From positions 3,545,001 through 3,609,000 of the forward strand of contig JAYJMM010000111.1 in NCBI GenBank assembly GCA_037349105.1: DNA of 64,000 nucleotides, read 5' to 3'. Of this stretch, positions 12,701 to 27,700 are shown in pieces. A program made the position numbers and the translations under genes. This stretch comes from Limnomonas spitsbergensis (lineage: Eukaryota > Chlorophyta > Chlorophyceae > Chlamydomonadales). Below the pieces are notes generated by a model. That model ran no database searches. It saw nothing but the letters and a program-made list of their open reading frames with translations, and was not told the origin of the DNA. Position 1 is the stretch's first letter; every line of letters starts with the position of its first letter.

Positions 12701-15700
12701 TGACGGCTCCACTGCAGCAGCGGGCTCCAGCACGGTATCGGGGTTTGGCCCAGGGCTGACAGCTCGCTCACTCCCCGCTGATCCACTCGAGGGATCAGGC
12801 GGATTGGGACAGCGGCTGTGTGTCGCAGCGAAAGGGCTATCCGACTGGTTGGGGACGTCGAGCGCAGCTGCAGCAGTGACATCTGTGGGAGCTGCAACAT
12901 CAGCTGCTGCATTCACCTGTGCAAGTGGTACATGCAGTGTAATGTGTGAACGATGTGATGTGTGATTAATGGAATGATGTGTGCACGGTTCGGGGACCCC
13001 TGCGTATGGGGATGACAGGAGCATGGTGCCATGCATGCATGCTGGGATGTGTGCATGGCGTTTTGTTGGTGTTCCTAGTTTGCCGTCCTAGATTTTTGTA
13101 GTGCTTTGATCAGGTTGCAGGCATGGGAGATGCCCTGTACCATACCCGCATGGGACAGGGCACCTATCCCATGCATCAAAACTGAGCTCCGCAAGACTCC
13201 CCCCCCCAAAACAAGGTGGGTTGACGTGTATGGTGCGCCGCTGCGCTGCACACCGTACATGGCGGGATGACACGTGTGACGTCTTTCGGGACTGCGGCCT
13301 TCAAAATAATAGGCACTGACCAGCTTTATTACCTACTTTTCTGCACGTGAGGCCCACTGCCTCTGGTGCTACTGCCTAGACTGGGCATTCTGCACCGCTC
13401 AAACCCAGCAGTGCAGGTCAGCACACATATTTAGAGGCTGCAGCACACTTCATAAGTCTGAGGTGCAGTACAGTGCAGTACTAAACTGCTTTTGCAGTGC
13501 AATATAGTGCAGTACATAACTGTTTTTGCAGTGCAGTACAGTGCAGTGCCCTGCTGCCCTTCAGCTCCTGCAGTGCGGTACATATGACTGCCCTACTGCT
13601 CCTGCAGTGCAGTACAGATCACTGCCCTACTGCTCCTAAAATGCAGTACAGATCATGCCCCATCATGCATGCAATGCCGCCCTGGCATATGCCTTTTGTG
13701 GCTCCGCGGCCTAACTGAAGGCGGGCATGCCCGCCCCCGCAGTTTAATGCAGATCAGTGCAGAACAATATAGAACAGTGCCTCAGCAAACCTGCAGAACC
13801 GCAGTACCGCAGCTGGAGTAATGCCCTTGCACTACCGCCCTATTCATACCACAGCTGCAGCACCGCCCCTGTAGTGCAGTGAAGTTAGGTGTACCTGCCA
13901 GCTGTCATGCTCGTCGCCTTCGAAAGTGCATGCTTCCCCAGGGGCCGGCAGCATGGGTATCAGGGCAGCTGCTGCATCATCCGAAGGGGAGCGGCGGGCG
14001 TGGCCGCCTGCTGATGCTGCGGTGTCAGAGATGCACGAGTGTCGCTGAAATGGGGAGGAGGTGTTGCAGTCTGGTGCGGCTGAAGTCAGGGCATGCTGCA
14101 GCAACGGGGCTGGCAGCTGGCTGGGGGGCGGGGCGTAGGGGGTAGTGTCACACTGGGGTTTGGAGTCTGGCGGCGCGGTCAGGCTACTGCAGGCTGCTGC
14201 TGGCCATGCAGGTGGGCCGAGCGGCTCCGGTGCCTGCATGCAGGCAAGGATGCGTGCCATGCGTTTCCAGACGCCTTCGCCCAAGGGTCCATGCAGTTTG
14301 CACTGCTGGCCTGCTGTTTCGGCTGTGTCGTCTGGGAGGAGACGGGTGGGCATGGGGGCGGGATCGATCATGGTAGGGGTCCTGCGAGAGGCGGAGAGTG
14401 CGCGTTTGGAGTGTCGTGCTTGGGCTCTTTTGAATTAGGGCCGGGGGAAAGGGGAAGCGCGAGTCCATTTTTTGTGTGGTTGTTTGTGGGCTAATCCTTC
14501 ATTCACCCCGAGTATCCTGTGAAAGGTCGCGTTGCTCGAGCTGTGTAGCGCACCTGTTCTTGTATGAGGAATAAAGATGTTTATCTTTTTCCTCAGGACG
14601 CTCGCGCTCGGGTCTGATTCTGGTGCAGTTGTAATTGTCAGATGACGCAAGCACCCTCTGCGGGTGCCTGTTCAGATATAATATCGGATAGGCACACACA
14701 CCACAGGTCCGGATATAATTGTCTTTTAAGATTGAAGTAGATGACTAGCAGAGGATGACTAGGATTCGGTGCGTCCAAGCAGGGACGGAAGTGACGTGGC
14801 ACAATCGTATCAACTACTATCAAGGCGCCCCAGGGTTGAGCGACTGGATATGTGGTAATGTTGGTCTTGAGGCAGAAGGCAGGATGCTGATTCTGTGAGT
14901 ATGATTCCGACGAAAATTCCTCACGCTGTCAGACAATGAAGGCTTTATCATCCAAACATGAAGGACGAGCATGTGTGTACAGCAGTTTTCATCTTCTACA
15001 TTTCGTTTTATGACAGTTTTGAAGGGGCCTCGAGCCTTTGCTTCGTTCGTAAAACAGAATGATATCCAATGTGAATGAATTATCTACGTAGCCCTTCCTC
15101 TCGCGCGTCGCTCTACAGCAGACGCCCGGTCGGTTCGACGCCGTGTACACATATAGCAGGTACCCACCTTAGCAGGTGCCAACCTTGCTGGTACCCATTG
15201 TCTTCTAGGGTCAAGTAATTTTACCTGCTGCAACCCTCAAGCTGAGGTTGGCTGTTCGGTAGCTCTGGTTGGCACAGCCGGGGATATTCCCCTCCCACTG
15301 GTACACACTGCCCACCTGCCAGTGTAGATGCATTACTGCAGAAGGCATCAAGCTGAGAACCTTTTACCAGGATAAACGCAACCAACTTCCTGCATGTTCA
15401 AAATAATGATCAGACGTTGGCCATGAGGCAGCTCTCTGGCTCGAACAGACAGGCGTACTGAGGCAGCTGATACGGCTCAACAGCAGCTCATAAATGACTG
15501 TGTGTGCGTGCCAATTTGACGATTTGAGGGCAAGGCCGTGCTGTGAAAGGGAGGGCAGAGGAGATCCACCAATGCCTAAAGCCAAGATAGGTTTTTGGTT
15601 GGGTCGGTGACACCGTATCAGGCTGAACAGGCAACCCTCTCAAGAGATCCATCAGCTTGAGCTGGACATGTCGTATGTTGTAGGTTCAGCAAGACCTGCA

Positions 15701-18700
15701 TGCTGCAGCCAAGTCAGGTTGTGGGTTTGTGACAGCAGGCCCAGAGGATCAACCCATCCACACAGGTCATGCCATTGCTCATGCTGCCCAATGGCCCATA
15801 CCCCGTGCTGCATACTCAGTACTCAGTGACCAATGCCTGCTGCTAAGACTGAACATGAGGGAGGAAAACACAATTTTGAGCTTTTAACGATTGGGGGCGC
15901 AGCCTTATTACTTAATTAGCATAGTAATGGCACCAATAACCCATTCATAAGTCAAGCCAGAGAGAGTTTCCTACGTTACACGTTCAGGAAAAAAACTTTT
16001 TACGGACTTTTGGCTTGCGGGCTCGAAACATAAACAATGTCAAACAAACAGCCAGGCACGAGGTCATCATTTATTACTGCGGTACTGTACGATTTGAATA
16101 GATCCATCCTTTATCCTGCAATATGCCCGTTGGGCCTCCAGTGGCCAAAATGATAATGGGACTGATGAGACCTGTCACAACGCTCATATCCACATACTGT
16201 TGGCTCGCACAGAAAGAAAATAATCAATAAAACGCCACAATTTGCCAAGCTTATGGGACGGTGAAACGAATCAACTTCCTAAAAAATGAATTGGACCACG
16301 CAGCAAAACATTGAGAGCACCGAAGTTTCCAAAGCTCAAGATAATATTGTTTCTGCCTCTTCTCAATCGAAACGAACGAAAAATGCGAAATACTGGTACT
16401 GGTACTGAGACAGAGGGGACAAAAGAAACAGCAGGACCGGGGACACGACACAGAAGCCAAGGATGTCAATTGAGTAACTGTTGTGCCCGTCCTGTATCAT
16501 ACAGCACGGACACTTGCCTGAAAGAAAACTACTGAACACACAGGGGCAGTGAAAAAAACAGTGCAGCATGGGCCGCATCGCAAAGTTCGCCCACACCGGT
16601 ACCATGAGATCATACGGATCGTACTGGAACATATGCTGTGGCAGCTTACGCTTGGTCAGGTGAATGGTGTCGGCCTGATATACCGGTATGCATACCATCG
16701 GCAACAACGGGAGCGTGCAACAGAAACTTGAAACGCCGCCTCCACCAGCCTTGAGAAAATAAAGGATGCTGATAGGGCCACAGATATTGCAAGTAGAGTA
16801 CATCAATTGAGGGAAAATAGTGCAATCAAGACAGGCCCAGAGGAAATTTGATGCTGATGATACGGCCACAGGTATTGTAGATACAAAACATGCAGCCCGT
16901 ACCGGTAGAGAAAAGCAAATGCTTGAAAGATAGGCCTTCACCCCAAATAGCGGGGGAAAGAATTACCCAGCACTCTGCCTGTTCAGCTGACAACTAAATG
17001 AGCTTCTGAAGTGTCCTGTGCCTAAATAACCTGAAATGCAGTCAGAGTTAAGTTTCCGCTCATCCAAAATACGGCACAGGAATGGAGGGGGGGGACCCTA
17101 ATGTTTCGTTTGTTTGCTATGATTTCACCTACAGCGGGCCGCCCCATGGAGGCCAAAGGCCATCGTGCGGCCACATTATGACCGGCCCCACAGACACAGG
17201 CCTGAGCAGCATATTGGCCACGCATGGTGCCTCTGTCCGCAGGCCAGCAGGGGGCTGAAATTTAGCAGAAACAAAGGTTGACAGCCCCTGGATGCCGCAT
17301 GAAGCAGGTTTTCCGCCAAAAGACATGGCCAAGAGAAACGGCGAATGAAGTCAAAGTTTTGTCAACGACCTGTTCGAATAGATTTGGCAAATCAGCAGCA
17401 GTGGGAGAAGAATTATAGTAATTCACCCGGCATTCCTGTTGGTCATGATGTGAGTATGGATCAGATTTGGAGAGGGTTCAACAATCACAAGAGCTCCTCT
17501 AGTTGCAGCTTTGAAAAAGAAAGGAAAGGCCAAAGCGTGGCTTGAAGTAAACGTACGCGGACGACGCAGCATCCATCACAGCAGACTGACTCCGTTACTA
17601 TCATATTATAACACTGAAAGTGAAAGAATCGTCTTGCAGAAACCTCGTCACGCCAAAGTGATAATCTTGAATGCGTAGGAAAGATTAGCCATCCTCGAAT
17701 TCAGCGCATAGATGACACAATGACGCCTTGCTCTAAATACCCACACAAAGGCGATGTGCTGCAAACTGCAGCAGCAAGCCACCGTACCGCCAACTAAACC
17801 GCAGCGACCTGCTGCATGTGTCTAACTACCTACCCGCCGCAGCAGGCTGATGCATACTCGACCTGGTACAGCTATCCAGCGGTTGCAAGGGTCAGGGAAC
17901 TGACAACGAAAGCTGCTGGAGAGGGGCTTGAGCCCCCGCAAAAAACATTAAGTTTAATAACCATAAAATCATCAGCACAAACCTCCATCGCGCGCTCAAT
18001 GGATTCCCCAGCCACAACTACCTGCTGAGGACCACAACAGCCGTTAGACCCGACATAAAAAAAGCCACTAAACAGCCTATAGGCACATAAGTAATAAACG
18101 AAAATGCCAATAAGCACAGACGTACCGTAATAAACAGAGAACCATCACGAAAAGCCCAGCTCCTTACACAACCCTGATGATGTGATGGCCAGGCTGTACG
18201 CTGGCAGGACCAAGCATTTCATCTGTGGAATGAAGCTGTGCAACAGCAAGACAAAGCTGTACAGCACTGGAATGAAGCTGTACATCAGCGGCATCAAGCT
18301 GGATGTCAACGGCATACAGCTGTACATCAGCCAAATTACGCATATGAGATCAGGCAAAACATCAGCAGCTGCTTGACCCCGTTTGCGAGATCTGGCTGAC
18401 GCATAACATCGGAATCAAGCTGTGCATCAGCATCTTCAAGCTGCTCATCAGGGACAATGCATCAGCAGGATCAAGCAGTACAACAGCGGGATCAAGATGT
18501 ATATCGGGGGGGTCACGATGTAGATCAGCAGGATCACGACAATAGGATGTGGGATGCCAGCTGACATCCGCGTTGAGAGGCATAGCATGTACACCAGGCC
18601 GCACCGCTGCCCTGACTAGCCATAACTCTCACCGCCCCAACGGAAAGGAGCCTGTCTGCCACTCCTTCCTCCTGACATGCGCCGGCCGGCCAGACATGCC

Positions 18701-21700
18701 GCCGTCCACCACCCGTCCTCCCGTTCCCAGAAAGCCAGAGCCTGCGGAAGCGCCGACTGCTCCCCGCCCTCCCGCTCCTGAGCCTGCTGCAGCGCCACCT
18801 GGAACAGGGTTTAAATCCAAGCTCGAGTGCAAGTGCCGGTCCACGCTCATCACCAACCGTGCCGCCCTCAGCGGGTAACAGCTGTTCGATTCCGACATCT
18901 CGTCCCCAAGGATGGAGCGGTGTGGGGGAGAGAAGTCGCACCCCAAAGCCTGAGCAAGCATGGAATCATTTTCATAAATAAGTGTGGATGAATGCGCCTA
19001 TGGTCTTGGACTGAGGAAATCCCATTTTGGCTGAAGCATGAGACATGGCCGCTCTGGCACAAAGGTGCATGGGACATGGCCACTATGGTACAAAGGTGCA
19101 TGGGACATGGTCACCCTGGCACAAAGGTGCATGAGTACCGTCACAAATTAATAGGCCGTGTGAAATGCAATCAAGTAGGGAGGCATGCTCATCAGTGAGG
19201 GGAATGGCGGCGCTCAGCTCGCCCCAGACAACATAGCAGGGCCGGTTGGGTACACATTGCACGGGTTTTGAAAGCAAATGGGACGACGTGGGGACTTCAA
19301 GGAGGCATGCTCATCAGTGACGGGCACGACAGCATTTAGCGTCCTCCAAAGCCAGCCAAAACATGAGCTATGCACGGATTTCGTCAGTGGATGGGTCATG
19401 TGAGATCCAAGCGGAAGTTAAGGCGCGCTCAGTTAAGGGAATGGTAAACATACAAATAAATGGTACCACACTATCATCCCATTTCCTTAAATTACCAGGA
19501 CCATGCAATTTTCATAAGCTACCATTAGACGGTATCGCTGCCCGGTCGCGAGCACCAGTAGTCCAAAAGGTACAGTCTACTAAGGTCCAGCTTCTTACCG
19601 AGCTTTCAGAGTAACGTGTCTTGCCCCTTGTCAGCGAGTAGGTGTCCATCAGACTGGAAGCCGAAGGTGCGTGGTACGTGCTGGTGCGCCTGCCCTTGTC
19701 CCCTGCATGGCTGCGCCGTCCTGAGAAGCTGCTGCTCGCGCTACTGAGGCAGTGCAAGTGCGCCTGCAGTAAAAAGGAGGGTGTCTCAGGGTGCGTTAAA
19801 ACCCATAACCCCAAGGGGACATGAGAGGGATCGGAGGCTCACCGTGATCGCCCCTGAAGCCCTGAAGCCTAGAAGAGCACAATAAGCGTCTACCGAGCAA
19901 GATTTCAAAAGTGGGTGCCCTGAGAGCCTTTGAACCTAGAGGAACACGTGAGGGTTGAGGGCTCACAAGTGGATGCCCCGACACCCTGAATCCCAAAAGA
20001 GCATGAGAGGGGTCTAACGGGCGAGGGTTCAAAAGGGGGTGCCCTACTGCCATGCACCCTCAATGAGCACGGGAGGTTTGACGGCTCACAAGTGGGCAAA
20101 ACCCGAGCCCCCCAGGGGAGACTAAGAGGAGTCCGAGATTGAGTGGGCGAGCAAAGGAATGAGTGCTCTCAGACTACTTTGGATCACCCATTCCCGCAAT
20201 GCCCACAACACGGAGGGACTCTCACCAGCGTTGCCTCGCTGCGTGCCTGCTCCTCCTCACGCTCGTCCTCGTCCTCGTCGTGCCATCCATACGATGTAGC
20301 CACCAATATGGGGGAGGCCGGGTACTCGCTGCTGCCGTACGTATTCTGTGAGTGAGGCAAACAAGGGCCGCCGTATTGACGCTCAAACCCCAGGTGAAAG
20401 ACAAAACACAGGGGCCACGACACATGTAAATGGCCGAAAAGGGAAGGGGAAAGCCAAGTCCTCGCCGCCACTGTACGGATTCTACGCAAGAGGTTACAGT
20501 TTACACAAGGAACACCAGGATCACACTAGGATCTGTTCGCACACGCCAGTCCCATGCATCAATCCTGATGCTCCTCTTGATTTCAGACAAAGCACAACAG
20601 GTATCCGCGTGGTTACAAAAGGATCATCAGCATTAGATAAGGACCCCAGAGGTTACATCAGGGCCACTGGGATAACACTAGCATCAACAGGGTTACACTG
20701 GGATCAACAGGGTTACACTAGGATCAACAGGGTTACACTAGCATCAGCAGTGTCACACTAGGATCAACAGGGTTACACTGGGATCAACAGGGTTACACTA
20801 GCATCAACAGGGTTACACTAGCATCAGCAGTGTCACACTAGGATCAACAGGGTTACACTAGGATCAACAGGGTTACACTAGCATCAACAGGATTACACTA
20901 GCATCAGCAGTGTCACACTAGGATCAACAGGGTTACACTAGGATCAACAGGGTTACACTAGGATCAAAAGGGTTCACCGCTTTTCAAACCCTCAACCCCA
21001 TGCTCTAAGCAACTTAAAACGGCAACAATAACTCACCAGCCCCCGCCTGGATGGCGGACAGTTTGAATTCGAGTTCCTCAAGCTGCGCTCTGACGTCGTT
21101 GGCATCAGCAGCGGGCGCAGCGGAGATGCCGGGACGGGCTGTGAGGCACGGCTGGTAGATATTGCCGCAGCCTGCACGGCCAGCCTTCTGGCCTCAACGG
21201 TCTGGAGGCGTCGCTGCGTGGCTGCATCAGGCAACCTGTACATGCTGCCATTGCCACTGCTGCCGCCGCCGCTGCCGCCATCATCTGTCTGCCACCGCTC
21301 CTGAGGCACATGCGAGGGCGCTTGGGCCTCGCCAGGGCTTGGGAGGACCGGGGTCGGTCGTTGAAGGGGCGGGCACTGCTCCTGGCCCTCCGGCAGTGCT
21401 ACCTCCAGACGCTGTTGCTCCTGCTGGTGTTGGTGTTGGTGTTGGTTCCGCTGCTTCACCTGCCCGTCAACATCGGGAGCGTGCCCGCCATTGAAACAAG
21501 ACCGCATTTCAGCCGGAAGCGACAAGGACAATTGGCCATAGTCAGCAGCGTCAGTTACGTAGGGCGCGCAGGCGTCGCAGGCGACAGGCCAGTGCTGCGC
21601 TGCGGGCCGCTGCTGCGCCTGTGGGGCTGTGCTGGAGGCCGCCTCGGCAACAGCGAAGGCGGCAGCCAAGGCCTTGTCATGCGTCAGACGCCTTCCGCTA

Positions 21701-24700
21701 GACCGCCAGGTGCTGACCGCACCCGCCTGCCCCTGCCCACCCGTCGACAAAACCTGCTCCTTCTGCCTCTCATCCGTCCGCCCGCCTTCCGGCACCTGTT
21801 GTCTTTCAGCTGCCAGCCGTTCCCTTAGCTGGCTTAGCGTGATGAACTGCGTCCCGGGGGGCTTGCTGAGGCCACCAGCCATGTGAGCATGCGGTGCACC
21901 TGCTTCTGCTGCATCAGTGGTCCCGGGTGGCTTAGTGGGGTGACAGGCCATGCGGGGGTGGGCCGCGGCGGCGGCTTGATGGGCGTGGGCCGCAGCAGTG
22001 GCTTGGATGGTGCCTTGCCTGCAGGAGGAGGCTTGGTTGGTGTGTTCCCGTGAGGCACTTGGAGAAGCAGCCGGTGCAGCTTCACCGGTGACTTCTGCAT
22101 GTACTTCTGATCCTGCTGCCTCTGTTGCTGCTGCTGCTGCTGCTGCATCGGCAGGGGTCCCCAGAATGGGTGGCAATTCTGTAGCTGGCTCGAGCGGCGT
22201 GACAGGATCCCCCAAGCTGTGCGGACCCGGGTATCTGAACAGGCCCGCCTTGCACACTACAAAAGCGGCGCTGGATGGCTTCACAGCCTCAGAAGGGGGC
22301 CCTTCTGGGGGAAGCGTTTTCACAGGCCTCAGGGCGCTCGCCAGAAGAGAGGTGGGCAGCAGCTGGGTGCCAGTAGACGACTTTTCAGCCTCAGCGTCAT
22401 CTCCAGTCCAAAGGGTACTCAACCTCGGCAGAGGGGCAGGCAGCAGCTGGGCACCAGCAGACAGCTTTTCAGCCTCAGCGGTATCCACAGGCCACATGGC
22501 AATGGCCGGCAGAGGGGTAGGCAGCAATTGGGCGCCAATAGATAGCTTTTCAGCCTCGGCGGCATCCCCAGGCCGCACGAAACTAACCGCCGGCGGAGAA
22601 GCAGGCGGCAGCTGGGCGCCAGCGGACGGCTTTTCTGCCTCGGCTTCATCCCCAGGCCACAAGATGCTGTCCAGCAGAGGGGTAGGCAGCAGCTGGGCGC
22701 CAGCGGACAGCTTTTCAGCCTCAGCGTCATCCCCAGGCATCGGGGCAATGGCCGGCGGAGAGGCAGGCAGCAGTTGGGTGACACCTGATTCGCCAGCCTG
22801 GCAGCAGCCGCTATGCCCACGGACGCAGCTGTCGGTCTCACTGGCTGGCGGAGACCAGGTCCTCCGGTTATGCGGCACAACGATACTTAGGCTTGGGAGC
22901 TGCAGGCGGTCATCAGGCCAAGATGCAGCATGCAGGCCGCCGTCGCCGGCTTTGTGGCAAGCTGGCCGCGTGGGCGTCACAGGAAGCTCCAGCATGCTGC
23001 CAAACTCGGAAATAGAAGGGAGTCCTGGTTGCGAATGTACTGGGGAGCGGCGGAAAAGCGGCAGCGGCATGGACGAGCAGAAGTTGTTGTTCCAGCCGAA
23101 GTGGGCGGCCTGGAAGGCTCGGCCCGAAAGCTCTGAATCCGCCATTTCCTCTGGCAGCACGGGCAAGGCGTCTGCATCGCATGGATGGGATTTACGCTCC
23201 ATCGCAAGATCCTCCACAGGAAAGCATCGCCGGTCTACCGGCTTGCAAAAACGAGATCGGCGCTTATCCTTCTGATAAGAAAGGTGACCATCCTTCCCAC
23301 ACTCCAGCGCCGGTGCTCTGATCGCGGGCGTCCCGACCGCTGCACCCTGCTGCAGAGAGGCGCTGGAAGATGGACTGGGCCGAGAGATGCGAGACTTGAG
23401 AGGTGAGTCGGAGGCCGAGGACCAAGGTGTCGGAGACCAAGGACCGAGGAAGCGAAGACCAAGGACCACAGACGGAGGCAAGACAAAGGCATGAAGAAAA
23501 GGCTCCTTAGCTGGCTTGGCCTGAGTGGGGGAGGAGGGGCCAACGTGTGTAACCAGGTCAGCGGCTTTCGGGACAAATTTTATGTTTAGGGTCTAGGAGA
23601 GCGGCACAACGATAAAGGTATATCTTAATCCAGGTATTAAGTAAAGGAAGGCAGGCAAACAGGCAAGGAAACCAAACGCAGAATTAACCCATTGCACTGC
23701 TGTAGTGCTGTGCTGTTTCATGCACCCCATGACTGAGACCATAACACAATCCACCCTGCGGCAAGTCCACAACCGAGTAATAACGCTGCTGGAGGGGCTA
23801 CATTTGACTTGCCTGCATGGCAGACGCTGCGGACAATGCTGCCATAGTTGCTGTTGCATTTAAGGACGTGGACAAGCTTTTGCTAGGGCGAGTGGACGAA
23901 CGTGCGCTCTGAGGCTGCCGCTGCTGCTCCTGCTGCATCGCATTGTTTGCTGCTGCCTCTCTTGCATTACTGCCGCTGCCTCCTGTTCCCAATCTCCCAA
24001 AACCTTCCTCCGAGGAAGCTGCAAAGCAGCTGTTCAGTAACGAGGAACACATGAGGAGGCTGCTCGCCAAGACGCCAACTACCAGCCAGCTGTAGCCAGT
24101 AGGTGTCTTAGTTGCTGGCAGTGCTATCAAGTAAGGCCTCCTGGAAAGGACCTGAGATGTAAGAGGTAGGGGGCGGTAATATATTAATGACTGGTCATAT
24201 TCACACGTGCCGTCAATGAAAGCTTCGAGCATCCATACAAGGAAATAACCCGAGGTCACGGAACTGATTGTTCGATCCCTCATCCCTGAACAGCCTAGCT
24301 AAGCGTTGGGCGCCCTGTCCAGTGTTCACGTATATGGCAAGCCGTCATCAAGGTAGAGCAGATAAGGGACGAATGCATAGAGTGGACGAGTCATAGTCTG
24401 TGCGACGTGCAAATTCCTAAGAATCCCCGACACGGCGACACCGACACGAATCCAGGCAACGCATGATTTGAATATCGATACCTGAAACACCAGTAGCTCT
24501 GATAGAGTGTCTTCAGTCAAAAGCAGCGCAGTCTGACGATCTCCGCCACTTTCTTCATCCTCAATCCTTCATTTATGCCAAAAGCCTCGTTTCAGTTGTT
24601 TGGGAGGGTTGGGGTGGACGAGCAGACAATCTGGAATGCTGACACGGCTGCAACCTACCGAGGCGTACGTGTATCGGAATGTCGGTTGTTGACACTTGTG

Positions 24701-27700
24701 AAACACGCAATTAATGCGTAGAAATGAATACCTTGAAGTGTCGCGCCAGCGCTAGGGATGTGGACCAGAGATGTGTGCACAATTTAATAAATCTGTACGG
24801 CAACATACATGGGTCATACGATTCAGAGATTGTAATGTCATGAGGCGTACGCGCATATGTGTATCGGAATGTTGGCTGTTGACGTCATATTACCTTAAGG
24901 ACGATCCCTGGCAAGTGGCATGCCAACGACGCGATGGTGATGACCGGGGGCGCAAGGATCAGCTAGACAGCTATCATCATACATACAAGCAGCAGCAATT
25001 GATTCAGCATAAACGCCTCCACATCTGAACCTCTATATATGGTATGACGCATGGTGGATAGCCAGGGCACTGATTTATATTGAACTCTGTCCTATCGGTC
25101 ATTTCAACCACTCACTCGTGCTTGCATTGATTTGCGGGCAACTGTCCCAATTGATAATTATGGTGCATCACAATTTAAACACAACACTGGTGGAAATACG
25201 TTAAGCAGCATCAGTGGTTTGCAAGCTTGCTTACGGCCGGATCATTACCAAAATTTTCGCATTTCTTTCAGCAATTTCCCCGCTTTCTATGTTTCCCGTG
25301 TGTTTTCACCAGTAGCCCCAACACAAAATTTGTGAGCTGGCAGCAACCTTTTATACTCAGGCTCAAGGTTATTATGATAGTCCGTTGTCTTCATACATCT
25401 GAATTCAACACCGGCACGGATTTCAACAGTGCCTCAACCGACTTTGAGCACATAAGAAGAAAAAAAGTAAAAGCCATAATGTACTGCCTACAGCTCTGGC
25501 CCGCATCGTAAGTGAACGCATGGTACAGCCATGACTAATCATTTTGCTTTGAACTTAAGTAACGATAGAAGAAAAGCATTGGTTAATACAATCGAAGCAT
25601 CCCAACACAATATGAATTTCAACAATAGACCGACCTTCAGTTACCTGCAATAGAGTGATTTAAATGACAAAAACATGCCATGCATAGCAGCTGCACTGCT
25701 GCCATGCAACCCTTGGATGCGAACCGAAAAAACTAGTGAAGGACACAGCCAAGCTTCTCAGCCAACACTGCCCAAGATCGGCATTCCGTAAAACACAACC
25801 AGCTAACTAGTGCCGCTCAATAAAAGCCAGTGGCAAGGGAGCATGTCACATTTTATTCCACTTCATACGAGAAAGACGATTAGTAATTGTTTCAATATCG
25901 TGAACCTAGTCTCAGAGGGACGGACTAGTGGCAACATGGCAGAATGCAGCTACACACATGTGGAGTGCAGCAGGAAGCACATTTGCATGCTGGCCACATG
26001 CATGCATCGTGCATGGCCACACCAAAATATCATTTCAGCAGGTATCTTAGCCATGAACCTAGTGATGTAAGCAGCCATCATGTGAGTGCACCTCACTGAT
26101 GGCACCTCAAGCATGGACATCAATTATCGGTCATAGCAAATACCGGTATCAATCAAGCAGATAAAAAGCAAAGGTGTACCGGTGGATCAGACCGGAATGT
26201 CCTTGTGTAGCGCAGCAATGATTAAATGTGCAATGTCAGGGGTCCAAGGAGGAAAGATACCTAGGCCCCAGCGCATGGGAGTTAAGGTGAGGAAACCACG
26301 CAGCATGGGCCGAGGCCGCGTCCTCGCTGTCAACATTGCACTTGTTGAGGGACAGATGCAAATACCGAAAAGCCACACATATCGGAATTTCTGGCGCACA
26401 AAAATTATAAAAATTAAGTAGAGTCAGGGGTCAGGGTCAAAGGAACGGTGCATCAGTCCCAAAGCCAATACGTGTTCACAAGATACGGTGAATTTACGGT
26501 TAAAGGGACCGTAAATCAAGACCTGGTGCAAGACTGCCATTCACCTCCGAGTAAACAAAGGAAAGAATCCCCGATTGAAAACGCGAAGAATACAGCTAGT
26601 TCTAAATATTTACAAACAGCCATACATCACGCTATCTGGTCTAATTATTTACCTACAGATTGGAGGGCCCATACCAAAACAAACCAGGGCAGGCAGGAAA
26701 AAGTGACAGGCCATCGACTGCTAGTCCTAGGGCAAAACCTTGCAAACCGCTCTTCCAAATATTGAGCTCGCTTGCAAACCGCTCTTTCAAATACAGAGCT
26801 CACCCGCAAACTGCTTTAACCGCCAGTCCAGGGCACTATTTTGCACCCCTGAGCCTATCAGCCCTACGAGGTAACTCTTTTGCTCCGCACACCTGCCACC
26901 GCTATGGCACTCTTTCACAGCACTCCTTTAATTCGAGGGCCCGGCTCCTCTCAAGCGCACGAGCAGCAGGACACAGATTATTTTATGTGTGTGCCCTGCG
27001 ATGCTCTTTTCTGTCTGCTGAAGTGGGCCCTGGGGCGCTCAGTCAGGACCCTGGGGCGGACCCTGGGCCCTGGAGGGCTGGGGCGCTCAGTCAGGACCCT
27101 CGGGCGGGATCCTGGGGCGCTCACTGAAAGATCCTCCTGAAGAAACTTGAGGACTGTTCGGTTTGGGTGTCATCCGATATCCGAGAAGCTCTCGTCTGAT
27201 GCTGCGTCAGTTGAGGCTGCTGATGAGAAGGGTCCTGCAGCCACACAGTGAGGTGGTGATCAATTATCATGTAAAGAAGGTTGTAAACATCGGTGTTTAC
27301 CCATCTCCTTGTTCTGATGGTGACGGCACAGACGCGGTCTTGGCCCATGCTGCACTGTTTCCTGAACCTTCACGTCTCTGGCATGGGGGAGGGGGGGCCC
27401 GCCCACCTCCCCCACGACCCTTGCCCAGTGAGTATGCAGTGATAAATCTGTTATTTCTAAAGTGCCCCAGATAATAGTTACAAATTGAGGGTTTATCTAC
27501 ATCCTTTACAGCAAGCATATGCCTATTGCCTAGATATTAAAAATCCGTTACGGCTCTCCTTTCAAGCCCACAGGCCTATCGAATATGGCAACCATATATC
27601 GTGGCCTCAATGCGTGACTGGGGCAGCACTGCACAATTTTTTAATCAAATCCGGTACTGCTTTTTAGCCGGTATTGCTTTTAATCAAAACTGGTACTGGT

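Noticed and set aside
16251..16941. Cys-rich minus-strand frame
   Set aside because: No splice sites, random composition, inside a large intron.
18370..18563. Additional giant-gene exon starting WHPTSYCRDPADLHRDPP
   Set aside because: Phase fits, but the preceding intron would be about 70 nt and the sequence is a translation of the degenerate array.
20640..20980. CRISPR-like array
   Set aside because: Units are contiguous with no spacers of unique sequence, and the context is a eukaryotic intron.
21998..23275. 425-codon plus-strand frame opposite exon 5
   Set aside because: It mirrors the 30-residue repeat of the minus strand; no splice support, and the minus-strand exon has strong bounding sites.
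24030..24520. Separate small membrane protein gene (hydrophobic stretch WLVVGVLASSLLMCSSLL)
   Set aside because: The stretch lies just before a strong phase-2 acceptor and disappears when the intron is removed; the remaining exon fits the giant gene. Kept only as an alternative exon start.
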